From: Holophagales bacterium
GTDB lineage: Bacteria; Acidobacteriota; Thermoanaerobaculia; Multivoradales; Multivoraceae
Direction of reading: 5' to 3'
NCBI GenBank assembly: GCA_009836625.1
Contig: VXVC01000008.1
Coordinates: 1 to 38,515 of the forward strand
DNA: 38,515 nucleotides
Below, piece by piece: positions 17,221 through 25,550 of the stretch (its first letter is position 1; each line of letters begins with the position of its first letter). The translations under genes and the position numbers were made by a program. The notes under the pieces are model-generated. The model ran no database searches. It saw only the letters and a program-made list of their open reading frames with translations, and had not been told where the DNA came from.

Positions 17221-18385
17221 TTGGACGCTCTGCGGGCGCTGACGGCAGCGCGCTCGGGTAGGTGCCGAGGATGCGGAGCTCCTTCGCTTTCGCTTCGATC
17301 GACTGGAGCGCTTCGGTGACCGGCACCGAAGCGGCGTGCCCCTCGATGTCGAGGTAGAAGCAGTAGCGCCAGGGCGTTGCCGGAATCGGCCTGGACTCGA
17401 TCTTGGTCAGGTTGACGCCGCGCCGCGAGAAGCTCCGCAGCACCTCGCCCAGGTCGCCCGGCTGGTGCCCGGTGACCAGAAGCAGCGAGGTCTTGCACGG
17501 CACGTCGGGCGGGCAGGGTGCCGCTTCTGCGGCCACTTCCACGAACCGGGTGAAGTTCCCGGCCTGGTTCTGGATGCCATGGGCGAGGATCTCCAGGCCG
17601 AAGACCCGCGCTGCCGGCTCGCTGGCGATGGCGCCGACCGTCCGGTCGTTGCCCTCGCGGACGCGCGCGGCCGCGCCGGCGGTGTCGAACTCGGGTTGTG
17701 GCCGCAGCCAGTCGTGGTCGTGGAAGAACTGGTCGCACTGGCGAAGCGCCTGCGGGTGAGAGAGCACGAGCCGGAGGTCCTCGATCTCCGTGCCGGGCAG
17801 CGCGAGCAGGCAGTGCGCGACCTTGCTGATGACTTCCGCGGTGATCACCAGACCGCCTTCGGCCAGCAGGTCGTAGGTTTCGTTGATGCTGCCGGCGGTG
17901 CTGTTCTCGATGGGCAGCAGGGCGATGTCGTGGCGGCCGTCGCGAACGCCCTCGGCGGCCCCCCGAAACAGCTCGTAGCCCTGCAGCACGACGCCTCCGG
18001 GCCGGCCGGCGTACTGCCGCTGGGCGGTCAGGTGGCTGAACGAGCCCTCGACGCCCTGGTACGCGACGCGGAGCGGCGCCCGGTCGAGGTCGCGGATGTA
18101 ACCCTGCTGCGCCGCGATCGACATCTCGATCAGCAGCCGGAAGATGCGCTCCGTCTGGTGAGGGTCGAGGCCGAGGTCGGCGGCGATCGTCCGCACCCGG
18201 GTCAGCAGTTGCTCCTCGCGCAACTGGTCGCGGAACGGAAAGGCGGCGGCGATCTTGGCGCCGGCGACCTCGCGCGACAGTTCGAGCCTGTGCCTGAATC
18301 CCTTCAGCAGCTCTTCGTCGACCCGCTCCAGCTCCTGGCGGACCGACTCGAGGTCGGGCAAGAGGTCATTCTCGGCAGCGGCCAT
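17177..18385 (-). CDS. pheA: Bifunctional chorismate mutase / prephenate dehydratase (P-protein)
   Basis: Converts chorismate to prephenate and then phenylpyruvate in phenylalanine synthesis. Domains in order are: a chorismate mutase helix bundle (about 10-95, LESVRQELERVDEELLKGF), prephenate dehydratase (about 100-280: VAYQGVEGSFSH, ALLPIENSTAGSI, VLSHPQALRQC, GAIASEPAA) and an ACT domain (about 290-375: KTSLLLVTGHQPGDLG, NLTKIESRPI, YCFYLDIEGH). GHQPGDLG and ESRP are the phenylalanine-sensing residues, so feedback inhibition is expected. The length of 402 fits the family. I chose the ATG at 18385; a GTG at 18442 lies upstream of the TATACT -10 box at 18427-18432. It is the first gene of an operon with lhgO and the hydrolase. 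Confidence 0.94.
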   Translation of the reverse strand: MAAAENDLLPDLESVRQELERVDEELLKGFRHRLELSREVAGAKIAAAFPFRDQLREEQLLTRVRTIAADLGLDPHQTERIFRLLIEMSIAAQQGYIRDLDRAPLRVAYQGVEGSFSHLTAQRQYAGRPGGVVLQGYELFRGAAEGVRDGRHDIALLPIENSTAGSINETYDLLAEGGLVITAEVISKVAHCLLALPGTEIEDLRLVLSHPQALRQCDQFFHDHDWLRPQPEFDTAGAAARVREGNDRTVGAIASEPAARVFGLEILAHGIQNQAGNFTRFVEVAAEAAPCPPDVPCKTSLLLVTGHQPGDLGEVLRSFSRRGVNLTKIESRPIPATPWRYCFYLDIEGHAASVPVTEALQSIEAKAKELRILGTYPSALPSAPAERPSEDAGAKRAAADSA

Positions 18386-18426
18386 GAGATGCTCGACTTT
18401 CGCGGCCTCTGGTGGCCGCGGGGCGC

Positions 18427-18432
18427 AGTATA
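18427..18432 (-). promoter_or_regulatory. -10 box TATACT before pheA
   Basis: TATACT (five of six consensus bases) on the minus strand, 41 bases before the pheA ATG. The expected start near 18420 leaves a leader of about 35 bases. This supports the ATG at 18385 over the GTG at 18442. No good -35 box is visible. Confidence 0.4.
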
Positions 18433-18460
18433 CGGCGCTCACGGGTAAGCGCCTGGGTAC

Positions 18461-18494
18461 GCGGGTCCTCTGACCCGCTGCCGCCGCAGGCGGC
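18461..18494 (-). terminator. Tandem hairpins after the alcohol dehydrogenase pair
   Basis: Reading the minus strand after the stop at 18498: GCCGCC-TGC-GGCGGC (18480-18494), then GCGGGTC-AGAG-GACCCGC (18461-18478). Both stems are perfect. No U-tract follows. The second hairpin shares the core GGGTCAGARGACCC with the one at 33541-33562. Confidence 0.6.
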
Positions 18495-18497
18495 CAG

Positions 18498-19547
18498 CTA
18501 TTCGCTGGAGTGTGGCCGAATGGCGACCTTCAGGGCGTGGCGGCCGATCATCAGGTCGAGTGCCTCCGTCAGCCGGTCGAGGGGCAGCTCGCGTTCCACG
18601 AGCGCGCCGTAGCGCTCCGGCGCGCCACACAATCGGTCGAGCGCCGCCCGGAACGACGAGGGCCGATGGTGGTAGACGCCGAGCAGAGTCTGTTCCTGGT
18701 AGTGAACCCGCTCCGCGTCGATCACAAGCTCGGTTCCCGGGCGGCAGCCGCCGAACAGGGCGGCGACCCCTCCGGGAGCCAGCGACTTCACGGCGTGATC
18801 CCAACCGGCGGGCGTACCGGTCGCGTCGATGGCGAAGTCGAAGGGATCTTCGACCGCCGTGCCGTCGCCGTCTCCAGCGCGGCCCAGACGCGTCTCGGCG
18901 GCGCCGAAAGGGCGTGCCGCTTCGAGGCGGTGGCTGTTCGGGTCGAGGGCGCAGACATGAGTCCGCATGCTGTGGAACAGGTCGATCAGCATGAGTCCCA
19001 GCGGCCCGCAGCCGATGACCAGGGTCCGCGCCTCGGTGGGCGGACCGCTCCAGGCCCCGAGGCAGCGTTCGAGGCAGTGGACGGCGCAGGCCAGTGGTTC
19101 CGCCATGGCGGCGACCACGGGTTCGAGTCCGGCCGGTCGCGGGTGGACACTGCGCTTCGCGACGGCTTCGGGTATCAGCAGGTAGTCGGCGAAGGCGCCG
19201 TTCAGGTAGACGAGGTTGCGGCAGAGGTTCTCGCGCTTGTGCCGGCATGGCTGGCACTCGCCGCAGGAGGCGCTGTTGGCGACTACGACGGCGTCGCCCT
19301 CGGTGTGCGCGGCCCCTGCGGCGGCCCGGACGACGGTGCCGGTCACCTCGTGGCCGAAGGGCGATGGCAGCGCCAGCATGGTCGGATGGCCGCCACGGCG
19401 GTAGACCTTGACGTCGGTGCCGCAGGTGGTTGCGGCGTCGACCCGGATCAGCAGTTCACCGGCGCCGGGTTCGGGCATCGGCAGCCGCCTCAACTCGACG
19501 CTCCCGGGGCCGGTGAGAAAGGCCTGCGTCTGGTGCTCCGGGATCAT
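18498..19547 (-). CDS. Zinc-dependent alcohol dehydrogenase (MDR family), second of pair
   Basis: A 349-residue medium-chain dehydrogenase. Catalytic zinc ligands are Cys42 (TTCGTD) and His66/Glu67 (GHE); structural zinc cysteines are Cys95, Cys98, Cys101 and Cys109 (CGECQPCRHKRENLC). The Rossmann motif is VIGCGPLGLMLIDLF. It resembles sorbitol and threonine dehydrogenases, so an NAD(P)-dependent polyol or sugar-acid oxidation is likely, but the substrate cannot be read from the sequence. Its ATG overlaps the stop of the upstream paralogue by four bases (ATGA). The frame is open far upstream, but that part overlaps the paralogue and has no homology. The gene is followed by tandem hairpins. 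Confidence 0.88.
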   Translation of the reverse strand: MIPEHQTQAFLTGPGSVELRRLPMPEPGAGELLIRVDAATTCGTDVKVYRRGGHPTMLALPSPFGHEVTGTVVRAAAGAAHTEGDAVVVANSASCGECQPCRHKRENLCRNLVYLNGAFADYLLIPEAVAKRSVHPRPAGLEPVVAAMAEPLACAVHCLERCLGAWSGPPTEARTLVIGCGPLGLMLIDLFHSMRTHVCALDPNSHRLEAARPFGAAETRLGRAGDGDGTAVEDPFDFAIDATGTPAGWDHAVKSLAPGGVAALFGGCRPGTELVIDAERVHYQEQTLLGVYHHRPSSFRAALDRLCGAPERYGALVERELPLDRLTEALDLMIGRHALKVAIRPHSSE

Positions 19548-20560
19548 GGGTGCAACAGCACCTTCAGGGCTTCCCGCCGCCGGCACAGTTCGACGGCTTC
19601 GGCGGCGCGATCCAGGGGCAGGCGGTGGGTGACCAGCGGCGTCGGGTCGAGCGCGCCCTCGTGGAGCAGTTTGAGCACGCGGGTCTGTTCGGCGGGGGAG
19701 CCCGAGTAGGCGCCGATCACCTGGCGCTCGGACCTGAAGACCGCGTTGATGTCGAAGGTGACGCGGGCATCCCCGGCGGCGTGCGCGAAGAGGACGACAC
19801 GGCCTCCTGGCCGGCTGACCTGAAGGGCCAGCTCGAAGGCCTCCTGGCCTCCTGCCGTGTCGAAGACGGCGTCGGCGCCGCCTTCGGGCAGGCTTCCTCG
19901 GGCCATCCCGGCGGCTTCCGCGGGGGGCGCCGCGGAAGCGGCGCCCAGCTCGAGCGCCATCGCCCGGCGCTCCGGCGCCGGCTCCGCGACGACGACTTGG
20001 GCGCCGGGAAAGACCGCTCTCAGCACCAGCAGATGGAGCAGGCCCATCGAGCCGGCGCCGATGACGACGATGGCGGGCGTCTCCCCGACGAGACCGGCGC
20101 GATCGATTCCCCGCAGCACGCACCCAGCCGGTTCGACGAACGCGGCCGCTTCGTCGGCGAGTCCGGCGTCGAGCTTTCGCACGGTGCGTTGAACCGCCCG
20201 GGCCTTGACCCGCAGGCGCTCGCTGAAACCACCCGGATCCAGCAGGTTCTCCGCGAACCGCGGGCACATCGTCTCGGCGCCCGAACGGCACAGGCGGCAG
20301 TCGCCGCATGGTGCGTGATGTGGAGCGATGATCCGGTCGCCGGGCGCAAGCGAGTCGGCGCGGCTCGCGATCACCCTGCCGACGACCTCGTGCCCGAGCA
20401 CCTCTCCCGGCGTCCGGCCGGCGTCGGCCAGCTTGTAGAGATCGGTTCCGCAAAGGCCACAGTAGACGAGCTCGATCAGCGCCTCGCCGGTCCTGATCGG
20501 CGGCTCCGGCGCCTCGGCAAGTTCCAGACTCCCGCCGGCGGTGGTGCGCGCGACCTTCAC
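19544..20560 (-). CDS. Zinc-dependent alcohol dehydrogenase (MDR family), first of pair
   Basis: A 338-residue medium-chain dehydrogenase. Catalytic zinc ligands are Cys37 (CGLCGTD), His57/Glu58 (LGHEVV) and Glu143 (FVEPAGCVLRG); structural zinc cysteines are Cys85, Cys88, Cys91 and Cys99 (CGDCRLCRSGAETMC). The coenzyme motif is VVIGAGSMGLLHL, residues about 165-177. It starts with a GTG at 20560 with AAGG about 8 bases upstream and is the first gene of a two-gene unit. The two enzymes are clearly related but diverged, so they probably act on different steps or substrates of the same polyol or sugar route; this is inference from context only. No transporter or kinase accompanies them. Confidence 0.88.
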   Translation of the reverse strand: MKVARTTAGGSLELAEAPEPPIRTGEALIELVYCGLCGTDLYKLADAGRTPGEVLGHEVVGRVIASRADSLAPGDRIIAPHHAPCGDCRLCRSGAETMCPRFAENLLDPGGFSERLRVKARAVQRTVRKLDAGLADEAAAFVEPAGCVLRGIDRAGLVGETPAIVVIGAGSMGLLHLLVLRAVFPGAQVVVAEPAPERRAMALELGAASAAPPAEAAGMARGSLPEGGADAVFDTAGGQEAFELALQVSRPGGRVVLFAHAAGDARVTFDINAVFRSERQVIGAYSGSPAEQTRVLKLLHEGALDPTPLVTHRLPLDRAAEAVELCRRREALKVLLHP

Positions 20561-20638
20561 TTGTCTGCCTTGATCCGGTTCGAGCGCGGCATGTCGTTCC
20601 CGACGGGCATTCTAGTGAGCCGAGGGGCGGGGCCGGCT

Positions 20639-20667
20639 TTGACTCGGAGGTCGGGGTCGTGTAGGTT
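20639..20667 (+). promoter_or_regulatory. Possible sigma-70-type promoter for the DEAD-box gene
   Basis: TTGACT (20639-20644), a 17-base spacer and TAGGTT (20662-20667). The -35 box is good and the -10 box is weak. It would give a leader of about 165 bases before the ATG at 20839. Otherwise I see nothing in the 278-base gap 20561-20838. Confidence 0.3.
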
Positions 20668-20838
20668 GCGTTTTCCGCCGGGTCCAGCTCGCAGTCCCCT
20701 GGTCGCCATTGCGACCGACAACGCTCGATTGCCGCGCCAGGGTTGATGCAGCGGTGGACATGAGTCCTCGCCCCTGCTTGCTCGCCCGCGCCAAGACCGC
20801 CTCATCACTATCTCCCGACCCGAGGAGTTCGTTTCCCT

Positions 20839-22275
20839 ATGCCCAAGAAGTCTCGCTCGACCAGCCGGCGTCCGTCCGGTCGAAGGCCGCACGGCCGGCG
20901 TCCATCCGGCCGAAGGCCGCAGCAAACCCACGATGCCGTCTGCACCGAATGCGATAGCCCGACGACCGTTCCCTTCAGGCCCGAGCCCGGCAGGCCTGTG
21001 TACTGCCGCTCCTGCTTCACCAGCCGTCGTGACAGCGCCGGCGCGCCGGCGAAGGCCGCTCCGGCCAGCCGAGCGGTCAACGGCAGCCATCGCCCGGTCG
21101 AACCCGCGGCCGGTCGTGGAGAGGACGCCCGTTCCGACGCCGTCTTCGCCGGCATTCCGCTCACGCGCGCAACCAGGGCGGCGATCGCGCGAATGAACAT
21201 CTCCGCGCCGACGCCGATTCAGGAGCGGTCCATCCCCTCTCTGCTGGCGGGGCGGGACCTGGTCGGACAGGCTCAGACAGGATCGGGAAAGACGCTGGCT
21301 TTTGCCGTGCCCATCGCCGAAGTCTGCGATCCGTCGGTCCGGCGTGTTCAGGCGCTCGTACTCGTGCCGACGCGGGAGCTTGCCCTTCAGGTCGCCGAAG
21401 TTGTCTCCGGTCTGGCTTCATCGCGGGGTGTGTCCGTGACGCAAGTCGTCGGGGGCCGGCCGATCAGGCGTGAGCAGGCGGCGTTGAGACGAGGAGCCGA
21501 TGTCGTGGTCGGTACCCCGGGGCGCACGCTGGACCATCTGCGACAGGGGTCCCTGGACCTGGGCGCCGTGCGATTCCTCGTCCTGGACGAGGCCGACGAG
21601 ATGCTGGACCAGGGCTTTGCCCGCGATGTCGAGGCGATTCTCAGCCACACGCCCGATGCACGACAGACGGCCCTGTTCTCGGCCACCATGCCGAACTGGG
21701 TGGCGAACACGGCGAAGCAGTACCTGCGCAACCCGGTCAAGGTCGAGATCGACGACGGCCTCCGGGAGCCGGCTGTGGAGCATCTGGTCTATTCGATCCA
21801 GAGGGACGACAAGATGAACGCTCTCCGGTCGCTGCTGGATGGCCGCAATGGCGACCCGATCCTCGTCTTCGGTCGCACCAAGCACGGCGTCCGGAAGCTG
21901 GCGAAGAAGCTCGACGCGCTGGGCTATCCGGTTGGGGCGCTGCAGGGGAACCTCAGCCAGGGCGCCCGAGAGCGCGTGATGAGGGGCTTTCGTTCCGGCG
22001 CCGCGCCGATCCTCGTGGCGACGAATGTGGCCGCCCGGGGGCTGGACGTGAACGGTATCGGCCAGGTCATCAACTACGACCTGCCGGACTCGGAGCGGCT
22101 GTTCACGCACCGCGTCGGGCGGACTGGCCGCATGGGGCGTTCCGGAGAGGCGGTCACCTTCGTGACGCCGGACGAAGAAAGGAAGTGGCGTGAGATTCAG
22201 CGCGGGCTTGGCCGCCGGTTCCCGCACCGGCCGTGGCGGGCGCGGTCTTCGTCAGTCGGCCGCGGGCTCGGCTAG
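20839..22275 (+). CDS. DEAD-box RNA helicase with N-terminal zinc ribbon
   Basis: A 478-residue ATP-dependent RNA helicase. Residues 1-30 are basic and arginine-rich (RRPSGRRPHGRRPSGRRPQ). A zinc ribbon follows, Cys35-x2-Cys38 and Cys56-x2-Cys59 with TTVPFRPEPGRPVYCRSC, of the type usually found as a stand-alone small protein. Helicase motifs: Q motif about 108-122 (ISAPTPIQERSIP), motif I with Lys151 (QTGSGKT), PTRELA, GTPGR, motif II D250EAD, SAT (about 272), motif V (ATNVAARGLD) and motif VI HRVGRTGR. GAGGAG lies 11 bases before the ATG. The tail is short and basic. Roles in ribosome assembly, mRNA decay or cold adaptation are the family norm. The 3' end overlaps the convergent mscS-like gene by 24 bases. 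Confidence 0.93.
   Translation: MPKKSRSTSRRPSGRRPHGRRPSGRRPQQTHDAVCTECDSPTTVPFRPEPGRPVYCRSCFTSRRDSAGAPAKAAPASRAVNGSHRPVEPAAGRGEDARSDAVFAGIPLTRATRAAIARMNISAPTPIQERSIPSLLAGRDLVGQAQTGSGKTLAFAVPIAEVCDPSVRRVQALVLVPTRELALQVAEVVSGLASSRGVSVTQVVGGRPIRREQAALRRGADVVVGTPGRTLDHLRQGSLDLGAVRFLVLDEADEMLDQGFARDVEAILSHTPDARQTALFSATMPNWVANTAKQYLRNPVKVEIDDGLREPAVEHLVYSIQRDDKMNALRSLLDGRNGDPILVFGRTKHGVRKLAKKLDALGYPVGALQGNLSQGARERVMRGFRSGAAPILVATNVAARGLDVNGIGQVINYDLPDSERLFTHRVGRTGRMGRSGEAVTFVTPDEERKWREIQRGLGRRFPHRPWRARSSSVGRGLG
20865..20921 (+). repeat. 30-bp tandem repeat coding for RRPSGRRPHG-type units
   Basis: Bases 20865-20891 and 20895-20921 are alike at 25 of 27 positions and 30 bases apart. They encode two copies of an arginine-rich ten-residue unit at the N-terminus of the helicase. 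Confidence 0.7.
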
Positions 22276-23394
22276 GCGGGGTTGCCGCGAGGGCCGCCCT
22301 TCCTTGATGTAGATGTCGTGCTTGCTGTACGGGATCTCGATGCCCGCCTCGGCGAACGCACTGATCGTCGCCTTCACCAGTTCGTGGGTGACGATGCCGC
22401 GAAGCACCGGCTCTTCGACCCAGCACAGGAGCTCGTAGTCGATCGAGGAGGGTCCGAAGCCCCGGAACCGGACGCGCGGTGTGGGTTGCTTGCACACCTG
22501 CTCGTTGTCGTCGGCTACCTGAAGCTGTAGGGCCTCCACCTTCTCGACGTCGCTCGTGTAGGCCACGCCGACGCGGACGCGGATCCGGTACTTGACGTGG
22601 GGCCCGCCGCTTTCGTTGTTGATCTTCGCGTTCCCCATCACCGCGTTGGGGATCGTGACCTCGATGTCGTCGCGGGTCAGAAGCCGGGTGCTGCGGATGC
22701 CGATCTCGGTGACCATGCCGCGCTCGCCGGTGTCGAGCGTGATGAAGTCGCCGATCTTGTAGGGCCCGTCCGCGAAGATGAAGATGCCGGCGAAGAGGTT
22801 GGCGAGCGTGTCGCGGGCGGCGAAGCCCACCGCCAGACCGGCGATGCCGCCAGCGGCGAGGAGTCCCGAGACGTCGGCGCCCCAGGCTTGGATCACCAGG
22901 TAAGCCCCCAGGATCACGATCGCGACCTTGGCAAGGTTCTCGAACAGGGGCTCGGTGTGCTTGGAGACGAGAGCGCCCTGGCTCCGGCGCCGTGCCAGGG
23001 CGCGTAGCAGGACTCCCGAGGCGCGCAACGCCGCGACGACCCAGAACAGCAGCGCCACGGTCTGCAGCGCGTCGACGATCCTCTGCTCGGTGTTCTCAAG
23101 GAGCTGCAGTCGAGCAACGCCCATCCGCAGGCCGATCAGGAAGACCGAAACCCAGAGCGGCCAGTGCGCCGCCTCGAGCAATCGGTCGTCGACTTCGGTC
23201 TTCGTCTTCCCGACGAGCTTCGTCGCGCCGAACTTGAGGATCCACCAGACCACCCAGGCGCTGAGCGCGGAGGCGAACGCGATGGCCAGCAACTGGAGCC
23301 ACGCGCCCCATGTTTCGTGCACGTAGACCGGAAGCAGCTCGGCTAGCCGTCCTTCGAGTGCGGTCAGTTGCGCGTCCACGGGTCCAGTGCCCAC
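22252..23394 (-). CDS. Mechanosensitive ion channel, MscS family
   Basis: A 380-residue inner-membrane protein that would release osmolytes on hypo-osmotic shock. Hydrophobic segments lie at about 32-55, 78-95, 108-130 and 152-185. The pore helix and family signature are AAGGIAGLAVGFAARDTLAN followed by LFAGIFIFADGPYKIGDFI. The beta domain (GMVTEIGIRSTRLLTRDD, IPNAVMGNAKINN) and the C-terminal cytoplasmic domain (GFGPSSIDYELLCWVEEP) are complete. It starts with a GTG at 23394; another GTG at 23379 is possible. It is transcribed divergently from the DUF423 gene 59 bases away and convergently with the helicase. Confidence 0.92.
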   Translation of the reverse strand: MGTGPVDAQLTALEGRLAELLPVYVHETWGAWLQLLAIAFASALSAWVVWWILKFGATKLVGKTKTEVDDRLLEAAHWPLWVSVFLIGLRMGVARLQLLENTEQRIVDALQTVALLFWVVAALRASGVLLRALARRRSQGALVSKHTEPLFENLAKVAIVILGAYLVIQAWGADVSGLLAAGGIAGLAVGFAARDTLANLFAGIFIFADGPYKIGDFITLDTGERGMVTEIGIRSTRLLTRDDIEVTIPNAVMGNAKINNESGGPHVKYRIRVRVGVAYTSDVEKVEALQLQVADDNEQVCKQPTPRVRFRGFGPSSIDYELLCWVEEPVLRGIVTHELVKATISAFAEAGIEIPYSKHDIYIKEGRPSRQPRLAEPAAD

Positions 23395-23453
23395 GCCCGG
23401 TGACTGGGCGTACCGGTTGCTACGATAGCCGACGCTCTGAGGAGGCCACCGGA

Positions 23454-23834
23454 GTGAACTGGCTGTTTGTGGGACTGTTGATGTGCGCCGCCTCGGTGGC
23501 CGCGGGTGCCTTCGGCGCCCACGGCCTCCGGTCCGCGCTGGACGCCGAGCACCTGGCGCTGTGGGAGACGGCCGCGCGCTACCTGATGTACGGCGGTGTC
23601 GTGGTGGCGCTGCTCGGGCTCGCTGCTCGGGGTTCGAACGTCGACCTGCGGCTCACCGGCTGGCTGCTGTTCGTCGGCTCCCTGATCTTCTCCGGAACGG
23701 TCGCGGCGATTGCGGTCGGCGGCCCACGCTGGCTCGGCGCGATCACTCCGATCGGCGGCACGCTGCTGATCGTCGGCATCCTGGTCTTCGCCTGGAGAAT
23801 GCTGGAAGGTCAGGGGACCCCGGCCGGTTTCTGA
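23454..23834 (+). CDS. DUF423 membrane protein (YgdD-like)
   Basis: A 126-residue protein with four hydrophobic segments (about 1-22, 40-60, 66-85, 92-115). The opening WLFVGLLMCAASVAAGAFGAHGLRSAL and WETAARYLMYG are the DUF423 signature. The family is widespread and its molecular function is not settled. The GTG start has GAGGAGG 8 bases upstream; the frame is open further upstream, but that part overlaps the divergent mscS-like gene and lacks homology. Confidence 0.88.
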   Translation: MNWLFVGLLMCAASVAAGAFGAHGLRSALDAEHLALWETAARYLMYGGVVVALLGLAARGSNVDLRLTGWLLFVGSLIFSGTVAAIAVGGPRWLGAITPIGGTLLIVGILVFAWRMLEGQGTPAGF

Positions 23835-23924
23835 GAGGCAAGGGAACACCAGCCCAGCCGCACACGGTCTATGCTGCGGCCCCCGGGCCGCGCCCAAGCG
23901 GCCCCTACTTCCAGGAGATCTGAA

Positions 23925-25550
23925 ATGCCGAACGGCACCTTGCAAGTTCCCGCACCCCGCAACGAGCCCGTCCTCGACTACGCGCCCGGTTCCGCCGAGC
24001 GCTCCGCTCTGGAGACACGCCTGAAGCAGATGCTCGGCGAGCGGGTCGAGATTCCGGTCCTTGCCGGTGGGCGCGAGATCCGCACCGGCCGCACGCAGGA
24101 CGTCGTCTGCCCGCACGATCACGGTCAGGTTCTCGGCACGTGCCACCAGGCCGGCGCCGCCGAAGTCGAGGCGGCCGTAGCGGCCTCCCAGGAGGCCTGG
24201 CCGGCCTGGTCCGCGATGCCGTTCGAGGAGCGGGCGGCGATCTTTCTGCGCGCGGCCGAGCTGCTGGCCGGTTCATGGCGGTCGACGGTGAACGCCGCCA
24301 CCATGCTGAACCAGTCGAAAACCTGCTACCAGGCCGAGATCGACTCCGCCTGCGAACTGATCGACTTCCTGCGCTTCAACGTCGCGTTCGCGGAGGAGCT
24401 CTACGGCCAGCAGCCCGTCTCGTCGCCGGGGATCTGGAACTACGTCGAGTACCGGGCCCTCGAGGGCTTCGTGTTCGCGGTCACTCCGTTCAACTTCACG
24501 GCGATTGCCGGCAACCTGCCGACCTCGGCGGCGATCATGGGCAACACCGTGCTGTGGAAGCCCGCGTCCACGGCACTGCTCTCGGGCTACTACCTGATGA
24601 AGCTGCTCGAAGAGGCCGGGCTGCCTCCGGGCGTGATCAACTTCGTGCCCGGCCCGGGCGCCACGGTGGGCGATCCGGTCCTGGCCAGCCGCCACCTGGC
24701 GGGCATCCACTTCACCGGTTCGACGCCCGTGTTCCAGCGGATGTGGCGGACGATCGGTGACCAGATCGAGAATTACGAGACCTACCCGCGGATCGTCGGT
24801 GAGACCGGCGGCAAGGACTTCGTCTTCGCGCATCCATCGGCGGACCCCGCGGCGCTCACCACGGCACTGATCCGTGGCTCCTTCGAGTACCAGGGGCAGA
24901 AGTGCTCCGCGGCTTCGCGGGCCTACGTTCCCGCTTCGCTCTGGGCCGAGGTGCGGGAGCGCATGTGCGACGAGCTGGCGACCGTGAGGATGGGCTCGCC
25001 GGTCGACTTCTCGAACTTCATGGCCGCGGTCATCGACCAGTCGTCCTTCAACAACATCTCCGGCTACCTCGCCGATGCGGAGAACGGAGCTCCGTACGAG
25101 GTCGTTGCCGGCGGTGGCCGCGACGATTCGACCGGCTACTTCGTAGAGCCGACCGTCGTCCGCAGCGAGGATCCCCGCTCGCGCCTGATGAGCGAGGAGA
25201 TCTTCGGGCCGGTGCTCACGTTGTACGTCTACGCGGACAACGCACTCGACGAGGCCCTGGAACTCTGCGACACGACGAGCCCATACGCGTTGACGGGTGC
25301 CGTGTTCGCGCGCGACCGGGCGGCGGTCGCCAGCGTCGGCGATCGCCTGCGACATGCCGCCGGGAACTTCTACATCAACGACAAGCCGACCGGCGCCGTC
25401 GTCGGCCAGCAGCCCTTCGGCGGCGCGCGGGCGTCGGGGACCAACGACAAGGCGGGCTCCATGGCCAACCTGCTGCGCTGGACTTCCCAGCGCGCCGTGA
25501 AAGAGAACTTCGCGCCGCCGACGGACTACCGCTACCCGCACATGGGCTAG
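23925..25550 (+). CDS. pruA: L-glutamate gamma-semialdehyde (1-pyrroline-5-carboxylate) dehydrogenase
   Basis: Oxidises glutamate semialdehyde to glutamate with NAD, the last step of proline and ornithine breakdown. At 541 residues it matches the single-function P5CDH type close to mammalian ALDH4A1. NLPTSAAIMGNTVLWKPA is the coenzyme region, Glu293 lies in VGETGGKD, the catalytic Cys327 in YQGQKCSAASRAYVP, and SEEIFGPVLTLYVY and NFYINDKPTGAVVGQQPFGG are the typical C-terminal motifs. The ATG at 23925 has CAGGAGA about 6 bases upstream. No proline dehydrogenase is adjacent, but an ornithine aminotransferase making the same substrate lies 3.6 kb downstream. The end overlaps the convergent reductase gene by four bases. 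Confidence 0.95.
   Translation: MPNGTLQVPAPRNEPVLDYAPGSAERSALETRLKQMLGERVEIPVLAGGREIRTGRTQDVVCPHDHGQVLGTCHQAGAAEVEAAVAASQEAWPAWSAMPFEERAAIFLRAAELLAGSWRSTVNAATMLNQSKTCYQAEIDSACELIDFLRFNVAFAEELYGQQPVSSPGIWNYVEYRALEGFVFAVTPFNFTAIAGNLPTSAAIMGNTVLWKPASTALLSGYYLMKLLEEAGLPPGVINFVPGPGATVGDPVLASRHLAGIHFTGSTPVFQRMWRTIGDQIENYETYPRIVGETGGKDFVFAHPSADPAALTTALIRGSFEYQGQKCSAASRAYVPASLWAEVRERMCDELATVRMGSPVDFSNFMAAVIDQSSFNNISGYLADAENGAPYEVVAGGGRDDSTGYFVEPTVVRSEDPRSRLMSEEIFGPVLTLYVYADNALDEALELCDTTSPYALTGAVFARDRAAVASVGDRLRHAAGNFYINDKPTGAVVGQQPFGGARASGTNDKAGSMANLLRWTSQRAVKENFAPPTDYRYPHMG

Noticed and set aside
19548..20453. N-terminal extension of the second alcohol dehydrogenase
   Set aside because: It lies fully within the first dehydrogenase gene in another frame and has the Arg-rich make-up of a shadow.
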